Position numbers and translations under genes: made by a program
Shown here: piece by piece, positions 33,636-42,879 of the stretch
Layout of the letters: each line of letters begins with the position of its first letter
How positions within the stretch are numbered: position 1 is the first letter of the stretch
Notes under the pieces: model-generated
What the model was told of the DNA's origin: nothing
The model's input: only the letters and a program-made list of their open reading frames with translations
Database searches by the model: none
NCBI RefSeq assembly: GCF_900188255.1
Contig: NZ_FZNS01000006.1
Coordinates: 248,001-312,000, forward strand
Length of the DNA: 64,000 nt
From: Hymenobacter mucosus
GTDB taxonomy: Bacteria > Bacteroidota > Bacteroidia > Cytophagales > Hymenobacteraceae
Direction: 5' to 3'

Positions 33636-35150
33636 CTACAGTCCTAGAACCGGGGCAGTAAGCTCGTGGAGTGCCGGCCCAATAAAGCGCACTATATCGC
33701 CAGCAACGAGACCAGCCTGGCCGGTTTCTAAAGCGGCTAAGTCGCCGGCCCGGCCGTGGGCATACAGGCCTAGCAAAGCAGCATCGAGAGCAGAAAGACG
33801 TTTGTCGGCCCGCAAAGCCAGAAGCAAGCCGGTAAGTACGTCGCCGCTGCCGCCAGTAGCCATGCCGGGGTTGCCAGTACTGTTGAAGTACAATACCCCT
33901 TCGGGGGTAGCCAACGCGGTATAAGCCCCTTTCAGCACGCAGTAACAACGGCGCTGCTGCGCAAACCCCCGGAACTGCTCTAGTCGATGGTAGTCGTCGC
34001 GGGCGGGTTCGCCTATAAGGCGCTCAAACTCCTTCGGGTGTGGCGTAAGTAAGGTGTCAGGTGGGAGCAGGTCAAGGATGTCGCGGTGAGTACCTAGCAG
34101 GTTCAGGGCATCGGCATCTAGTACCAGCGGGACGGTAGCTTCCTGTAGCAGTTGGCGCAGTACCTTGCATGAAACATCATCTTGCCCTAAGCCCGGACCT
34201 ATTCCTACGGCCGCATATGGTTTCAGGTCGGGCAACTCCGTAATGTGGTCCTGGGCAGGATCAACGAGCGTCATAGCTTCCGGCGCCGATGTCTGCAGAA
34301 TGTCGTAGCCTACGGCCGGTACGCGGGTGGTCAGCAACCCTACTCCTGCGTGTAGGCACGCCCGTGAGGCCAAGACGGCAGCACCAATCTTGCCTTTGCT
34401 ACCAGCCAGCAACAACGCGTGCCCAAACGTGCCCTTATGGCTGAATTTGCCCCTATACGGTAGCCTTCCGCGGAGAAATGCTGCCTCCACAAAGTAGTTA
34501 TCCACAGGTAAATTGTGGATAAACTTCTTGTCTAAGCTAATGGGTAGGAGATGCCATTCCCCAACCCATTGGGCGTTTTGCGGGAGTAAGAATGCGAGCT
34601 TGGGTAGCTCGAAGCTAACCGTAAAACGAGCCGCTACTACGGGGCTGTCAGCGGGTTGAGGCGCATCAGCAAACAGGCCCGATGGTATGTCTACCGCTAC
34701 TACTGGTAAGTGAGCTTGGTTGATATAGTGCACCAGGGTTGCGGCATCGTCGGTAAGGACCCGTGTAAGTCCCGTGCCAAACAAGGCATCAACTAGTACA
34801 GCGCCAGCAGGCAGTGGCGGAAGGCGTTGCACGTCCAACTCCGCGCACGGCACATCGGCGGGTAAGCGCTGCCGATTGGCTGTAAAGTCAGAGGAATAGG
34901 CATTGGCGGGTAGTAGCCACACGTGCACTGCATGACCCGCATGATGCAGATGACGAGCTATTACCAAACCGTCGCCGCCATTGTTGCCGGGGCCGCAGAA
35001 AATATGCACTGCTTGCCGCGCCAGCCGATCTAGGAGCCATTCGCTGAGGGCCATGGCCGCACGCTCCATCAAGTCAGTGGAGGTGATGCGTTCGGCTTGG
35101 ATAGTAGCCTGGTCGGCGGCGCGGGTTTGGGCAGCAGTTAGTATATGCAT
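33636..35150 (-). CDS. nnr: Bifunctional NAD(P)HX epimerase/ADP-dependent NAD(P)HX dehydratase
   Basis: Repairs hydrated NADH and NADPH in the cytoplasm. The 504-residue protein joins an N-terminal YjeF_N epimerase (about residues 1-215, with G-P-G-N-N-G-G-D-G at 53-61) to a C-terminal ribokinase-like dehydratase. The dehydratase has the family motif A-T-G-G-S-G-D-V-L-T-G at residues 431-441, and its usual G-I-G-P-G-L-G-Q lies earlier. Both domains look complete. The gene is convergent with the UbiA-like gene; only 16 bases separate the two ends. Confidence 0.93.
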   Translation of the reverse strand: MHILTAAQTRAADQATIQAERITSTDLMERAAMALSEWLLDRLARQAVHIFCGPGNNGGDGLVIARHLHHAGHAVHVWLLPANAYSSDFTANRQRLPADVPCAELDVQRLPPLPAGAVLVDALFGTGLTRVLTDDAATLVHYINQAHLPVVAVDIPSGLFADAPQPADSPVVAARFTVSFELPKLAFLLPQNAQWVGEWHLLPISLDKKFIHNLPVDNYFVEAAFLRGRLPYRGKFSHKGTFGHALLLAGSKGKIGAAVLASRACLHAGVGLLTTRVPAVGYDILQTSAPEAMTLVDPAQDHITELPDLKPYAAVGIGPGLGQDDVSCKVLRQLLQEATVPLVLDADALNLLGTHRDILDLLPPDTLLTPHPKEFERLIGEPARDDYHRLEQFRGFAQQRRCYCVLKGAYTALATPEGVLYFNSTGNPGMATGGSGDVLTGLLLALRADKRLSALDAALLGLYAHGRAGDLAALETGQAGLVAGDIVRFIGPALHELTAPVLGL

Positions 35151-35323
35151 AGGATTTCTATACTCGAAACCAGCCGTACCGGATACGTTGGCTACCTGGT
35201 TTTGTAAGCGGGGGTGTCCCAGTCCTATCGGCCCCTAGGCTACGGGGCAGCTTTACTGAAAACTTCCGGCTAGTCCAGTGCGTTGCATAGCTATCTGATC
35301 TGTAATAAACCCTCGACAACCAT

Positions 35324-35785
35324 ATGCAAACTTGGAATGACGTCATCCGGCTAGCCAACCACGGCGGTCCAGCCCCCGATAAGCGAGTAGAAAAGACCAA
35401 CGCCGAGTGGCGCGCTCAGCTCACGCCCGAGCAGTACCACGTAACGCGCGAACACGGCACGGAGCGGGCCTTTACGGGCGAATACTGCGAAGCCCACGAA
35501 GCAGGTCTATATGCCTGCATCTGCTGCGGCACGCCCTTATATGACTCCCGCACGAAGTTCGAATCGGGTACGGGCTGGCCGAGCTTCACGCAGCCGGTAA
35601 AGGAAAACGCGTTGAAATACAAGAAAGACACCAGCTATGGCATGGTGCGCGTGGAAGTGCTCTGCAACACCTGCGACGCCCACCAGGGCCACGTATTCCC
35701 CGATGGTCCTCCGCCCTCCGGCTTGCGCCTGTGCATCAACTCTGCCTCTGTGAAGCTGGTGAGCGAAACCGAAAAAGTGGCTTAA
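35324..35785 (+). CDS. msrB: Peptide-methionine (R)-S-oxide reductase
   Basis: MsrB reduces the R form of methionine sulfoxide in damaged proteins. The 153-residue protein has two zinc CxxC pairs (C65/C68 in CICCG and C114/C117 in CNTCD) and the substrate motif G-T-G-W-P-S-F. The catalytic cysteine is C137 in RLCINS. No signal peptide is present, so it acts in the cytoplasm. The gene is divergent from nnr. A terminator follows at 35813. Confidence 0.94.
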   Translation: MQTWNDVIRLANHGGPAPDKRVEKTNAEWRAQLTPEQYHVTREHGTERAFTGEYCEAHEAGLYACICCGTPLYDSRTKFESGTGWPSFTQPVKENALKYKKDTSYGMVRVEVLCNTCDAHQGHVFPDGPPPSGLRLCINSASVKLVSETEKVA

Positions 35786-35812
35786 CACTTCGCTAGCGCA
35801 AACATGCTACAC

Positions 35813-35846
35813 CAGCCCCGTTGCTACAGGCAGCGGGGCTGTTTTC
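35813..35846 (+). terminator. Terminator after msrB
   Basis: CAGCCCCG (35813-35820) pairs with CGGGGCTG (35834-35841) and is followed by TTTTC. It lies 27 bases after the msrB stop. Confidence 0.75.
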
Positions 35847-36052
35847 TTGATGAAGGTGCCCGCAGTACGATGCCGCGCCTAGTTCTAACCTCGGGTTCAG
35901 TAAAACTTCAGACGGTGGCACGGCCTGGGAAAACGGGTGTACGCTTGCGGGTTTGGTGGTGTGGGGCTTGTACTTGGTCGAAATATATTTCAGCAGTGGG
36001 CGGCACATGGGTACTTGGCGGCAGACTTTCACCTGACCAACACCGCTAAGCC

Positions 36053-37192
36053 ATGACTGCCTCCCTACCTTTCCTCTCGTACCGTCCGGCCGTTGCTGCG
36101 TCCGGGTGCTTCCGCTGCCTTGTGGTGCTGCTGGCGTTGCTGCTACTTGGCCTTGAGGCCTCCGCTCAAACTATTAATACCGATGCAGTGACGCGCTATT
36201 GGGAGCTTACGGATGCCTTGCGCCAGAACCAGCCAATCACCGATCAGGCCTGGGATGAGTTTATTACGATGCCCGGCAACACCACCTACATCCGCAATAC
36301 ATTCCTGCCCGATCCTAAGTCCAAAAGCTCCTTGCAGTACTACCGTCAAGCCCTGGAAGTGGTGTACATGCCTAAGCACGATTCGGTGCGGCGGGCCAAG
36401 CTTCAAGCCAAGGAACAGCCCTACGTGTTGATAGAAGATTACAAACAGCGGGAAGCCGACTACCGGCAGTACATCCAGCAAACCGTACAAAGCCCCGACT
36501 ACCTGCCCCTGATGTACCGACTGGCCTACGAGTACCTACCGGCCGCCGCCCACACGAAAGTGCCCGACCTGAAAATGTACTACACGGCCATCGGCAACGG
36601 AGCTACCTCTCAGAAAGAAGGCATCTTTTTCAGCTTAAAAGTGGTGGTAGACGATGATAAGGCCAAACCGGGTATCATCGAAGCCCACGAAATGCACCAT
36701 CAGTTGATACCTATCAAGCAATTCGGAACCATAGCTGCGGAGGATAAAGGGCTGATGTGGGCGCTACGTGGTATTCGGGCCGAGGGCATTGCCGATTTGA
36801 TCGATAAAAAAGCGCTATACCAGGTCCCAGGCGACCCGCACCGGGTGAGGGCGCAGTTTTTGGACCCCGCCCCCCGGGCTATTCTCCGCCTAGACTCAGT
36901 GCTGCAAGTAGTAGCTGGCGGCGCCACTACGGGTAAATCGGCTAGCTTCTACCAGCAAATTCTGGGCTTCTCGGGTCACGTACCGGGCTGCTACATGGCT
37001 CGTATTATTGAAGCGCAGGGGCACCGGAACGCCCTGGTTGCTGAGGCTGATAATCCTTTTGCATTTGTGCGACTTTATCAGAAGGCTGCCAAGAAATCAG
37101 CGGCGCGGCCCCCTTTATTCTCGAAGGCTACCATGATCTACTTGGCTACGCTAGAGAAACGCTACTTGGCTCAGGTCCCGAAGGCGGGATAA
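36053..37192 (+). CDS. Putative secreted zinc-dependent peptidase (DUF5700-like)
   Basis: A 379-residue protein with a long leader (hydrophobic core about residues 22-38, ending EASAQ). It carries a zincin-type motif H-E-M-H-H at residues 212-216 and a downstream glutamate in R-A-E-G-I-A-D (E244) that would serve as third zinc ligand. This pattern resembles the Bacteroidota family DUF5700 of putative zinc peptidases; activity is inferred from the motif only. The leader is longer than usual. Nearby starts do not improve it, so the ATG at 36053 is kept. It stands alone between two terminator-bounded genes. Confidence 0.65.
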   Translation: MTASLPFLSYRPAVAASGCFRCLVVLLALLLLGLEASAQTINTDAVTRYWELTDALRQNQPITDQAWDEFITMPGNTTYIRNTFLPDPKSKSSLQYYRQALEVVYMPKHDSVRRAKLQAKEQPYVLIEDYKQREADYRQYIQQTVQSPDYLPLMYRLAYEYLPAAAHTKVPDLKMYYTAIGNGATSQKEGIFFSLKVVVDDDKAKPGIIEAHEMHHQLIPIKQFGTIAAEDKGLMWALRGIRAEGIADLIDKKALYQVPGDPHRVRAQFLDPAPRAILRLDSVLQVVAGGATTGKSASFYQQILGFSGHVPGCYMARIIEAQGHRNALVAEADNPFAFVRLYQKAAKKSAARPPLFSKATMIYLATLEKRYLAQVPKAG

Positions 37193-37470
37193 TAGTTCGA
37201 TTAAATACCCAAATGCTAGTGCCATAGGTTGAGGCGCTGCCTTGTGTGGAACTGCACAATTAGACGAAGGAAAATCACTCCAACGGAGTGCTACTCCGTG
37301 GGCGGTAGTTCCCAAAGCCAGAAAGGTTATTCGGGTAAGGTAATATGAGCAAAGACGAGCTTTCTGCTGGTGGTAGGTTGCATATAAATGCCGATTTTCG
37401 CACCCCTCTTAGCTCCGGTTTGTTGCCGGTGAAAGCTGCCCTATTTCCCACTCCCTAGTTCTACCCACCC

Positions 37471-38376
37471 ATGTCCTTGCTCTTCACCGATTTTGCTTCC
37501 TGGCAGGCCCACTGTGCTAGCACTGGCGAGCCGCTATACCAGCCCGTTCTCGACTACGAGATTGAGCAGAAAGGCCGCACCGAGGAAATCATCTGGAGTG
37601 GTTTGCAGCGGGCTTACGATGTGATGCGCGACGCGGTGAAAACGGGTCTTACTCAGGATATGAAGTCGCGCTCGGGCATGGTAAACAACGGCGCCAAGAA
37701 AATAGCTGCTTCGCCTATCACGGTACTGGCGCCCGAGTTCAAGCAGCTTATTTCGCGGGCGTTAGGAGCCAAAGAGGTAAATTCCTGCATGGGTAGGGTA
37801 GTGGCAGCGCCTACGGCTGGGGCTTCGGGTATTCTGCCTGGGGTACTAGTTACCCTCCAAGATTTGCACCAGCTCCCGGATAGGAAGATTCTGGAAGGCT
37901 TACTGGTGGCTGCGGGCATTGCCCTGATTATTGAGCAGAATGCCTCCTTGGCTGGTGCCGTGGGAGGCTGCCAGGCCGAAACCGGCTCGGCGGCAGCCAT
38001 GGGGAGCGGGGCCATTGTGTATTGCCTGGGAGGGTCGGTGGAAGAGATATTCGCTGCCGTGGCCATCACCATTCAGTGCATGCTGGGCCTGATTTGCGAC
38101 CCAGTAGCGGGCCTAGTAGAAGTGCCCTGCGTGGTGCGCAACGCCTCGGCAGCAGCCATTGCCTTCAGCTCGGCCCAGATTGCCATTGCGGGCGTAGACC
38201 CCGTAATTCCGGTAGATCAGTGCGTGGCGGCGCTTGGGGAGGTAGGTCAGAGCATGGAAACCCGGTACAAGGAAACTGCCCTCGGTGGCTTAGCCAACAC
38301 AACCCGCGGCCGGGAAATCGAGAAGATGGTGCTTGTGCAGGATGTCAACATCCTGCCGGATGAGGACATACACTAA
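37471..38376 (+). CDS. sdaAA: L-serine dehydratase, iron-sulfur dependent, alpha subunit
   Basis: Converts serine to pyruvate and ammonia, using a 4Fe-4S cluster as Lewis acid. The 301-residue protein matches the catalytic alpha domain: A-A-P-T-A-G-A-S-G-I-L-P-G near residue 112, and the cluster cysteines in G-G-C-Q-A-E-T-G-S-A, L-I-C-D-P-V-A-G and V-P-C-V-V-R-N. This is the separate-subunit form, as in Bacillus. The beta subunit it normally needs (SdaAB) is not in the window. The 278-base gap upstream shows a small hairpin near 37283 and no clear promoter. Confidence 0.9.
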   Translation: MSLLFTDFASWQAHCASTGEPLYQPVLDYEIEQKGRTEEIIWSGLQRAYDVMRDAVKTGLTQDMKSRSGMVNNGAKKIAASPITVLAPEFKQLISRALGAKEVNSCMGRVVAAPTAGASGILPGVLVTLQDLHQLPDRKILEGLLVAAGIALIIEQNASLAGAVGGCQAETGSAAAMGSGAIVYCLGGSVEEIFAAVAITIQCMLGLICDPVAGLVEVPCVVRNASAAAIAFSSAQIAIAGVDPVIPVDQCVAALGEVGQSMETRYKETALGGLANTTRGREIEKMVLVQDVNILPDEDIH

Positions 38377-38397
38377 GCTAGCGGCACCATACGGAAT

Positions 38398-39450
38398 TCA
38401 GATAGGCTTGATTTCGGGAGCCATCGTGAGTTTTGCCAGGTAGGTAATGGCTCCGGCGTAGCGGCTGCGCAAGTCGCGGTACTGTTTCCAAGCGGCCTCC
38501 TCATCGGGCCGGAGCGGAATCTTGGCTTCCTGCATTTCCTGGTACGCATTGTGGAAGTCTTGGCGGCCGGGCTCCTGCATGGGGTCGCGGTCATCAAACG
38601 GTTCAGGGGCACTAACGTCTGCTTCGTACTTGAAGAATCGTGACACCCGGTTAATGGCAACGCAGCCGGCTTTGAAGCACAGCTCCATGTGCGGGTTACG
38701 GGGTAGGTCTGCGGTACTAATGATGAGCGCTGCCGCATCCAGAATAATGTCTACCGTAGTCACCCACGACCGACCGGGCTGGGGAGAGCGGAAAAACGAC
38801 AAGATGGGCAAGGACGTGTGGGTTTCCTCAATTTCCACAAACCACTCCTCCCAGGTAGCCCATTGCTCCTCGTTGTCCTGTAGAGCACCCGTGAGGTTGA
38901 ACCAGCACAGCAGCTCTACTGCGGAAGCTTTGGCCCCCGCACGTAGCTCTAGCCGGGCCACTACTAGCTCGCGCCGAGAAAAGGCCTGGTACATGGTAGG
39001 CAGGTAGGAGATGAGCAAGGTCATCAAGAGCAGCCCCAAGGTAGCCTCCGAGTACGAAGCCACCGTTGGTAGCACGTGCGTGCTAGGCTCTTCTGAGCCC
39101 AGCGTGAGCAATGAGCTATTGCTGATGCGGTAGCATCGTTCCAGGTCGCCCTCACCCAAAGACCAGAAGATGATGGTATACCCGAAGCTGACCACGCCTA
39201 GCCACGCAATGGGTAGGGCTACCAAGCCTACCGGCGCATATAGAGCCATTACTCTATCGCGTTGCCCATAGGTTCTGCCCAAGCTAGCAATCAAGGTAAA
39301 GATGCGCCGTAAGCCAGTAAATACCCAGTTGTTGATGAGCACTGACTCATTGCGGGGCAACACGAATGAGCGGATAGCCGCCAGCACGGTGCTGGCTACT
39401 ATAAAGGCACCGGCTAGGCCAGTTAGTGCTTTAAGCGCGATAGTAAACAT
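38398..39450 (-). CDS. Ion-channel-like membrane protein with soluble C-terminal region
   Basis: A 350-residue protein with membrane segments at about residues 6-30, 67-98 and 133-156, and a pore-loop-like stretch S-S-L-L-T-L-G-S-E (112-120) between the last two. The order (helix, pore loop, helix) recalls two-helix potassium channels. However, the selectivity sequence T-x-G-Y-G is not present (T-L-G-S-E instead), so potassium selectivity is not supported. The C-terminal half (about 160-350) is soluble, with many charged and aromatic residues and no recognised domain. The gene is transcribed towards sdaAA (convergent). The function is unassigned. Confidence 0.55.
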   Translation of the reverse strand: MFTIALKALTGLAGAFIVASTVLAAIRSFVLPRNESVLINNWVFTGLRRIFTLIASLGRTYGQRDRVMALYAPVGLVALPIAWLGVVSFGYTIIFWSLGEGDLERCYRISNSSLLTLGSEEPSTHVLPTVASYSEATLGLLLMTLLISYLPTMYQAFSRRELVVARLELRAGAKASAVELLCWFNLTGALQDNEEQWATWEEWFVEIEETHTSLPILSFFRSPQPGRSWVTTVDIILDAAALIISTADLPRNPHMELCFKAGCVAINRVSRFFKYEADVSAPEPFDDRDPMQEPGRQDFHNAYQEMQEAKIPLRPDEEAAWKQYRDLRSRYAGAITYLAKLTMAPEIKPI

Positions 39451-39569
39451 GCACAGAGGACAGTAGTGCGACTAGGGCGCCGCCAGCCTTGTACTCTGTT
39501 GGCCCTTTGGAAGTTAAGGCGCGGCCTTACAGGTAGCAGATTTCTCGGGCTAACCTGGTAGCAATCAAG

Positions 39570-40979
39570 TTATTTCCTTTCTTTCCACAGCTGTCGGAAG
39601 GTCTTGGGCGCCACCTGTACGGCGTCGCGGCGCTTGCTCCAGCCTACTTGCCCAAGCAGGCGGCTGAGTACCCAGTTCTTGGCAGTGGCAGGCGCCAAAT
39701 CCCACACCCAGCGGTGCTTCATGCCATGCAGCCACAGCGTAATGGCGCGGCGCTCTTCCTTCTCGGTAAGGCCCTCTGCTACACTTTGCTGGCGGTTTTT
39801 GAGTAGGATGTTGTGGATGGGAATCTTCACTGGGCATACCGACGTGCAGGCCCCACACAAACTGCTGGCGTAGCTCAGGTGCTTGTTTTCGGCCATGCCA
39901 TTCAAGTGAGGCGTAATTACCGAGCCAATGGGACCCGAATACGTAGCCTCGTAGGTGTGGCCCCCAATGTTCTTATACACCGGGCACACGTTCAGGCAGG
40001 CCCCGCACCGAATGCAGTTAAGGGCTTCCCGCTTGTCGGGCTGGGCGAGCAGGTTGGTGCGCCCATTGTCAAGCAGAATCACAATCATCTCCTCCGGGCC
40101 GTCCTTTTCCAGCGGCTGGCGGGGGCCCGTATAAATCGTGTTATATACCGTCACTTGCTGCCCCGTGCCGCTGGTGCTGAGTAGGGGCCAAAACAAGTCT
40201 AGGTCGCGGAGGCGCGGAATAACCTTTTCAATGCCTACAATGGCAATGTGCGTTTGGGGGAAGGTAGCCGAGAGGCGGGCGTTGCCCTCATTCTCTGTCA
40301 CGGCAATGGCACCAGTATCGGCAATGATAAAATTGCCACCCGTAATGCCTACTTCAGCAGCAGTGTACTTACTGCGCAGCAAGTGGCGGGCCGTTAGTAC
40401 TAACTGCTGGGCGTCGTCCGTGTACTCAATGCCGAGGTGCTTGACAAAGATATCGGCAATGTCAAGCTTGCTCAGGTGCATGGCCGGCGTCACAATATGG
40501 TAGGGCCGCTCGCCATTTAGTTGCACAATAAACTCGCCCAGGTCTGTTTCTACCGACTCGATACCGCGCTTGCCCAAGTACTTGTTCAGGTGAATCTCCT
40601 CGGTGGTCATGCTCTTGGCTTTCACTACCGTGCGGGCCTTGCGACGCTCCATAATCTTGCCTACCTCAAACAAGGCCTCCTCGGCGTTCTGAGCCCAAAC
40701 TACCTTACCGCCCCGGGCCGTGAAGTTCTGCTCAAATTGCAGCAAGTACTGGTCAAGGTTATTGATAACCTGCGTTTTGAGGTACGACGCCCGGGACCGG
40801 GCTAACTCATGGTCTTCGTAGAAACCCAGGCCCGTTTGCACGGCCGTGTTGTACTTACCAATGTTGAAACGGATTTTACGGCGGTGCTCCAAGTCGAAGG
40901 CCTTGCGGTCGGCATCGGTCAGGAATTGGGCAGCTTTGGTAGGGGCGGTGGTCGGCTTCGGCGAGTTCATGGCGGGCAA
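39570..40979 (-). CDS. LutB-type iron-sulfur lactate-utilisation protein
   Basis: A 469-residue protein of the LutB/YkgF family: an N-terminal LUD domain (about residues 60-310) followed by two 4Fe-4S ferredoxin clusters, C-I-R-C-G-A-C-L-N-V-C-P near residue 322 and C-G-A-C-T-S-V-C-P near residue 370. LutB works with LutA and LutC in oxidation of L-lactate to pyruvate in the cytoplasm. Neither partner gene lies beside it here, so either they are elsewhere or the protein serves another electron-transfer role. Two close starts exist (40979 and 40970). Confidence 0.85.
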   Translation of the reverse strand: MPAMNSPKPTTAPTKAAQFLTDADRKAFDLEHRRKIRFNIGKYNTAVQTGLGFYEDHELARSRASYLKTQVINNLDQYLLQFEQNFTARGGKVVWAQNAEEALFEVGKIMERRKARTVVKAKSMTTEEIHLNKYLGKRGIESVETDLGEFIVQLNGERPYHIVTPAMHLSKLDIADIFVKHLGIEYTDDAQQLVLTARHLLRSKYTAAEVGITGGNFIIADTGAIAVTENEGNARLSATFPQTHIAIVGIEKVIPRLRDLDLFWPLLSTSGTGQQVTVYNTIYTGPRQPLEKDGPEEMIVILLDNGRTNLLAQPDKREALNCIRCGACLNVCPVYKNIGGHTYEATYSGPIGSVITPHLNGMAENKHLSYASSLCGACTSVCPVKIPIHNILLKNRQQSVAEGLTEKEERRAITLWLHGMKHRWVWDLAPATAKNWVLSRLLGQVGWSKRRDAVQVAPKTFRQLWKERK

Positions 40980-41001
40980 CAGGGTAGACCAGAGTTGTAT
41001 A

Positions 41002-41009
41002 CAAATATA
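41002..41009 (-). promoter_or_regulatory. Possible -7 element for the lutB-like gene
   Basis: Read on the minus strand this is TATATTTG, a match to TAnnTTTG, 22 bases before the ATG at 40979. A TTG at -33 is not evident because that place is filled by the terminator stem of the upstream M28 gene. The element lies in the T-rich tail of that terminator. Confidence 0.4.
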
Positions 41010-41042
41010 AAACCCGCCGGACCAGATCGGGTTCGGCGGGTT
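41008..41042 (-). terminator. Terminator after the M28 peptidase gene
   Basis: On the minus strand AACCCGCCG (41042-41034) pairs with CGGCGGGTT (41019-41011), followed by TTATATTTG. It lies about 30 bases past the stop at 41073. Confidence 0.75.
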
Positions 41043-41072
41043 CTAGAGAACGAGAAAGCCAGAAGAAAATTC

Positions 41073-42770
41073 TTACTTCTTGTTCGAGTCAACTACAATA
41101 CGCTTGTCGCGGTTGGCTAGGTCCCAGGCGGTGTAGAACACTAGGCGGGCCCGCTTTTCCATCTTCGGAAACTCAATCTTGTCTACTTCATCTCCGGGGC
41201 CGTGGTAGTCATCGTGCACTCCATTAAAGAAGAAGGCCACCGGAATGCTGTGCTTGGCGAAGTTGTAGTGGTCGGAGCGGTAGTAGAAACGGTTTGGATC
41301 TTCCGGGTCATTGTAGCGGAAGTCCAGGTCCATCTGCGTGTACTTCTGATTAGCATTCTGCAGAATGGTGTGCAGCTCCGAGCTTAGCTTATCCGAGCCG
41401 ATAACGTACACGTAGTCGCCCTTGCCTTCGTGGTCTTTATCCGTGCGGCCTACCATGTCGGTGTTCAGGTCTACCATGGTGCTGGCGAGGGGGAAAACCG
41501 GATGGTCGGTGTAGTACTCCGAGCCTAGCAAGCCTTTTTCCTCACCCGTCACCGTCAGGAACAATACGCTACGGCGGGGACCGTGGCCTTCGGCTTTGGC
41601 CTTGGTGAAGGCTTCCGCCATTTCCAGTACCGTTACCGTACCCGAGCCGTCGTCGTCGGCCCCATTATGCACCTCCCCGTTTATTACCCCAATGTGGTCG
41701 TAGTGGGCTGATAGTACCATGACCTCCTGCTTGAGGTCGGTGCCTTCCATATAACCCAGCACGTTTTCAGTAGTGAAGTCCTCGGTTTTCTTGGCGGCTT
41801 TCACCAGCATTTTAGCAGGCTTGAAAGTGCCCGCTACGGGCTTGCCTGCCTTGTCAACGCTGGCGGTGTACTTGGTTACGGCAGGGGCGGTGGTACCTAG
41901 TAGCTTATACCCAAGCGTCGGCGACACAAAGAAGGCTGTGGCGCGGTTGCCCTCGGGCTTGGCATCTTTGAAGGCAATGCTGGGGCGGCTGATGTAAGGC
42001 GTCATGCGCGCGGCCAGCTTCTGGAAGTTGCTGTTGGGGTTAAAATCCACGAAGAATACCGAGCGGGCGCCTTTCTGGCTGGCTAGCTGCAGCTTAGCAC
42101 GGAAATCTTGGCCCCACTTGCTGTTCTGGCCTTCTTTGCCAAGCAGAGCGGTGCCTTTGCTGGTTTGGGGCTCTCCCAGCAGAATCAGCAAATCCCTGCC
42201 CTTCACGTCGCCCAGGGCAGCGTAGTCGGAGTAGCCTTCCTGCTCAATGCCGTATCCGGCAAATACTGGCTGTACGGCAGTTTCTTGGGCAAAGCCCGTG
42301 GTACCGTAGGCGTAGAAGTCCGTCAGCCAGGCGTAGCTCTGGCCGCCTACTTTCAGCGTAGCGCCATCGGCCCAGGTGCTGCGCACCATGGTAAAGTGCT
42401 GCAAGTAGGGATTATCGGAACCCTGTACCGGACCCGTCAGGCCCAATTCTTTAAAGCGGTTAGCAATATACTCAGCGGCCATTTTCTGGCCTTTTTCGCC
42501 GGTTTCGCGGCCTTCATACGCATCAGAGGCCAGTACGGTGAGATGCTGGCGCAAGTCGGCCTGCGTGATGGTTTCGGCGTAGTTCTGTGCCCAATCGGCC
42601 GGTACGGGGGCTTGCTTGGTAGGCCCAGCTTCCGGGGCCGTAGTAGCCGACGCTTCGGTTTTGGCCTTGCGCTTTACCTTGGTTTTGATTTTTTCGGGCG
42701 CCTGCTGGGCCATGGCGGCGGTAGTCATGCCCGCAGCCAGCAGCAGCGCCAGGAAGGAAGGTTTGTGCAT
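41073..42770 (-). CDS. Secreted M28 family metallopeptidase with PA domain
   Basis: A predicted exported zinc aminopeptidase of 565 residues. The ATG at 42770 gives a normal signal peptide (about residues 1-22, ending TTAAMAQ). The frame extends to 42893 but without one. A Lys/Ala/Thr-rich linker (about residues 25-55) precedes the catalytic part, which is interrupted by a PA-like insert as in related peptidases. The M28 ligands are in S-A-H-Y-D-H-I-G, N-G-A-D-D-D-G-S-G, T-G-E-E-K-G-L-L-G-S, D-L-N-T-D-M-V-G and the last histidine in G-V-H-D-D-Y-H-G. No C-terminal type IX sorting domain is seen. Confidence 0.9.
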   Translation of the reverse strand: MHKPSFLALLLAAGMTTAAMAQQAPEKIKTKVKRKAKTEASATTAPEAGPTKQAPVPADWAQNYAETITQADLRQHLTVLASDAYEGRETGEKGQKMAAEYIANRFKELGLTGPVQGSDNPYLQHFTMVRSTWADGATLKVGGQSYAWLTDFYAYGTTGFAQETAVQPVFAGYGIEQEGYSDYAALGDVKGRDLLILLGEPQTSKGTALLGKEGQNSKWGQDFRAKLQLASQKGARSVFFVDFNPNSNFQKLAARMTPYISRPSIAFKDAKPEGNRATAFFVSPTLGYKLLGTTAPAVTKYTASVDKAGKPVAGTFKPAKMLVKAAKKTEDFTTENVLGYMEGTDLKQEVMVLSAHYDHIGVINGEVHNGADDDGSGTVTVLEMAEAFTKAKAEGHGPRRSVLFLTVTGEEKGLLGSEYYTDHPVFPLASTMVDLNTDMVGRTDKDHEGKGDYVYVIGSDKLSSELHTILQNANQKYTQMDLDFRYNDPEDPNRFYYRSDHYNFAKHSIPVAFFFNGVHDDYHGPGDEVDKIEFPKMEKRARLVFYTAWDLANRDKRIVVDSNKK

Positions 42771-42879
42771 ATGTACGTGGGGGTATATAAGTCGGGAAAG
42801 AGGGCGGTTGTAGTTCAAGCAAGGTGCTGCATCTGCCAAAGGATAGACGCGGCCTTGCACAAATTCACCGTTTTGCCTT

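Noticed and set aside
37283..37300. ACGGAGT/ACTCCGT hairpin before sdaAA
   Set aside because: A seven-base stem with a three-base loop and no T-tract or neighbouring signal is too small to assign a role.
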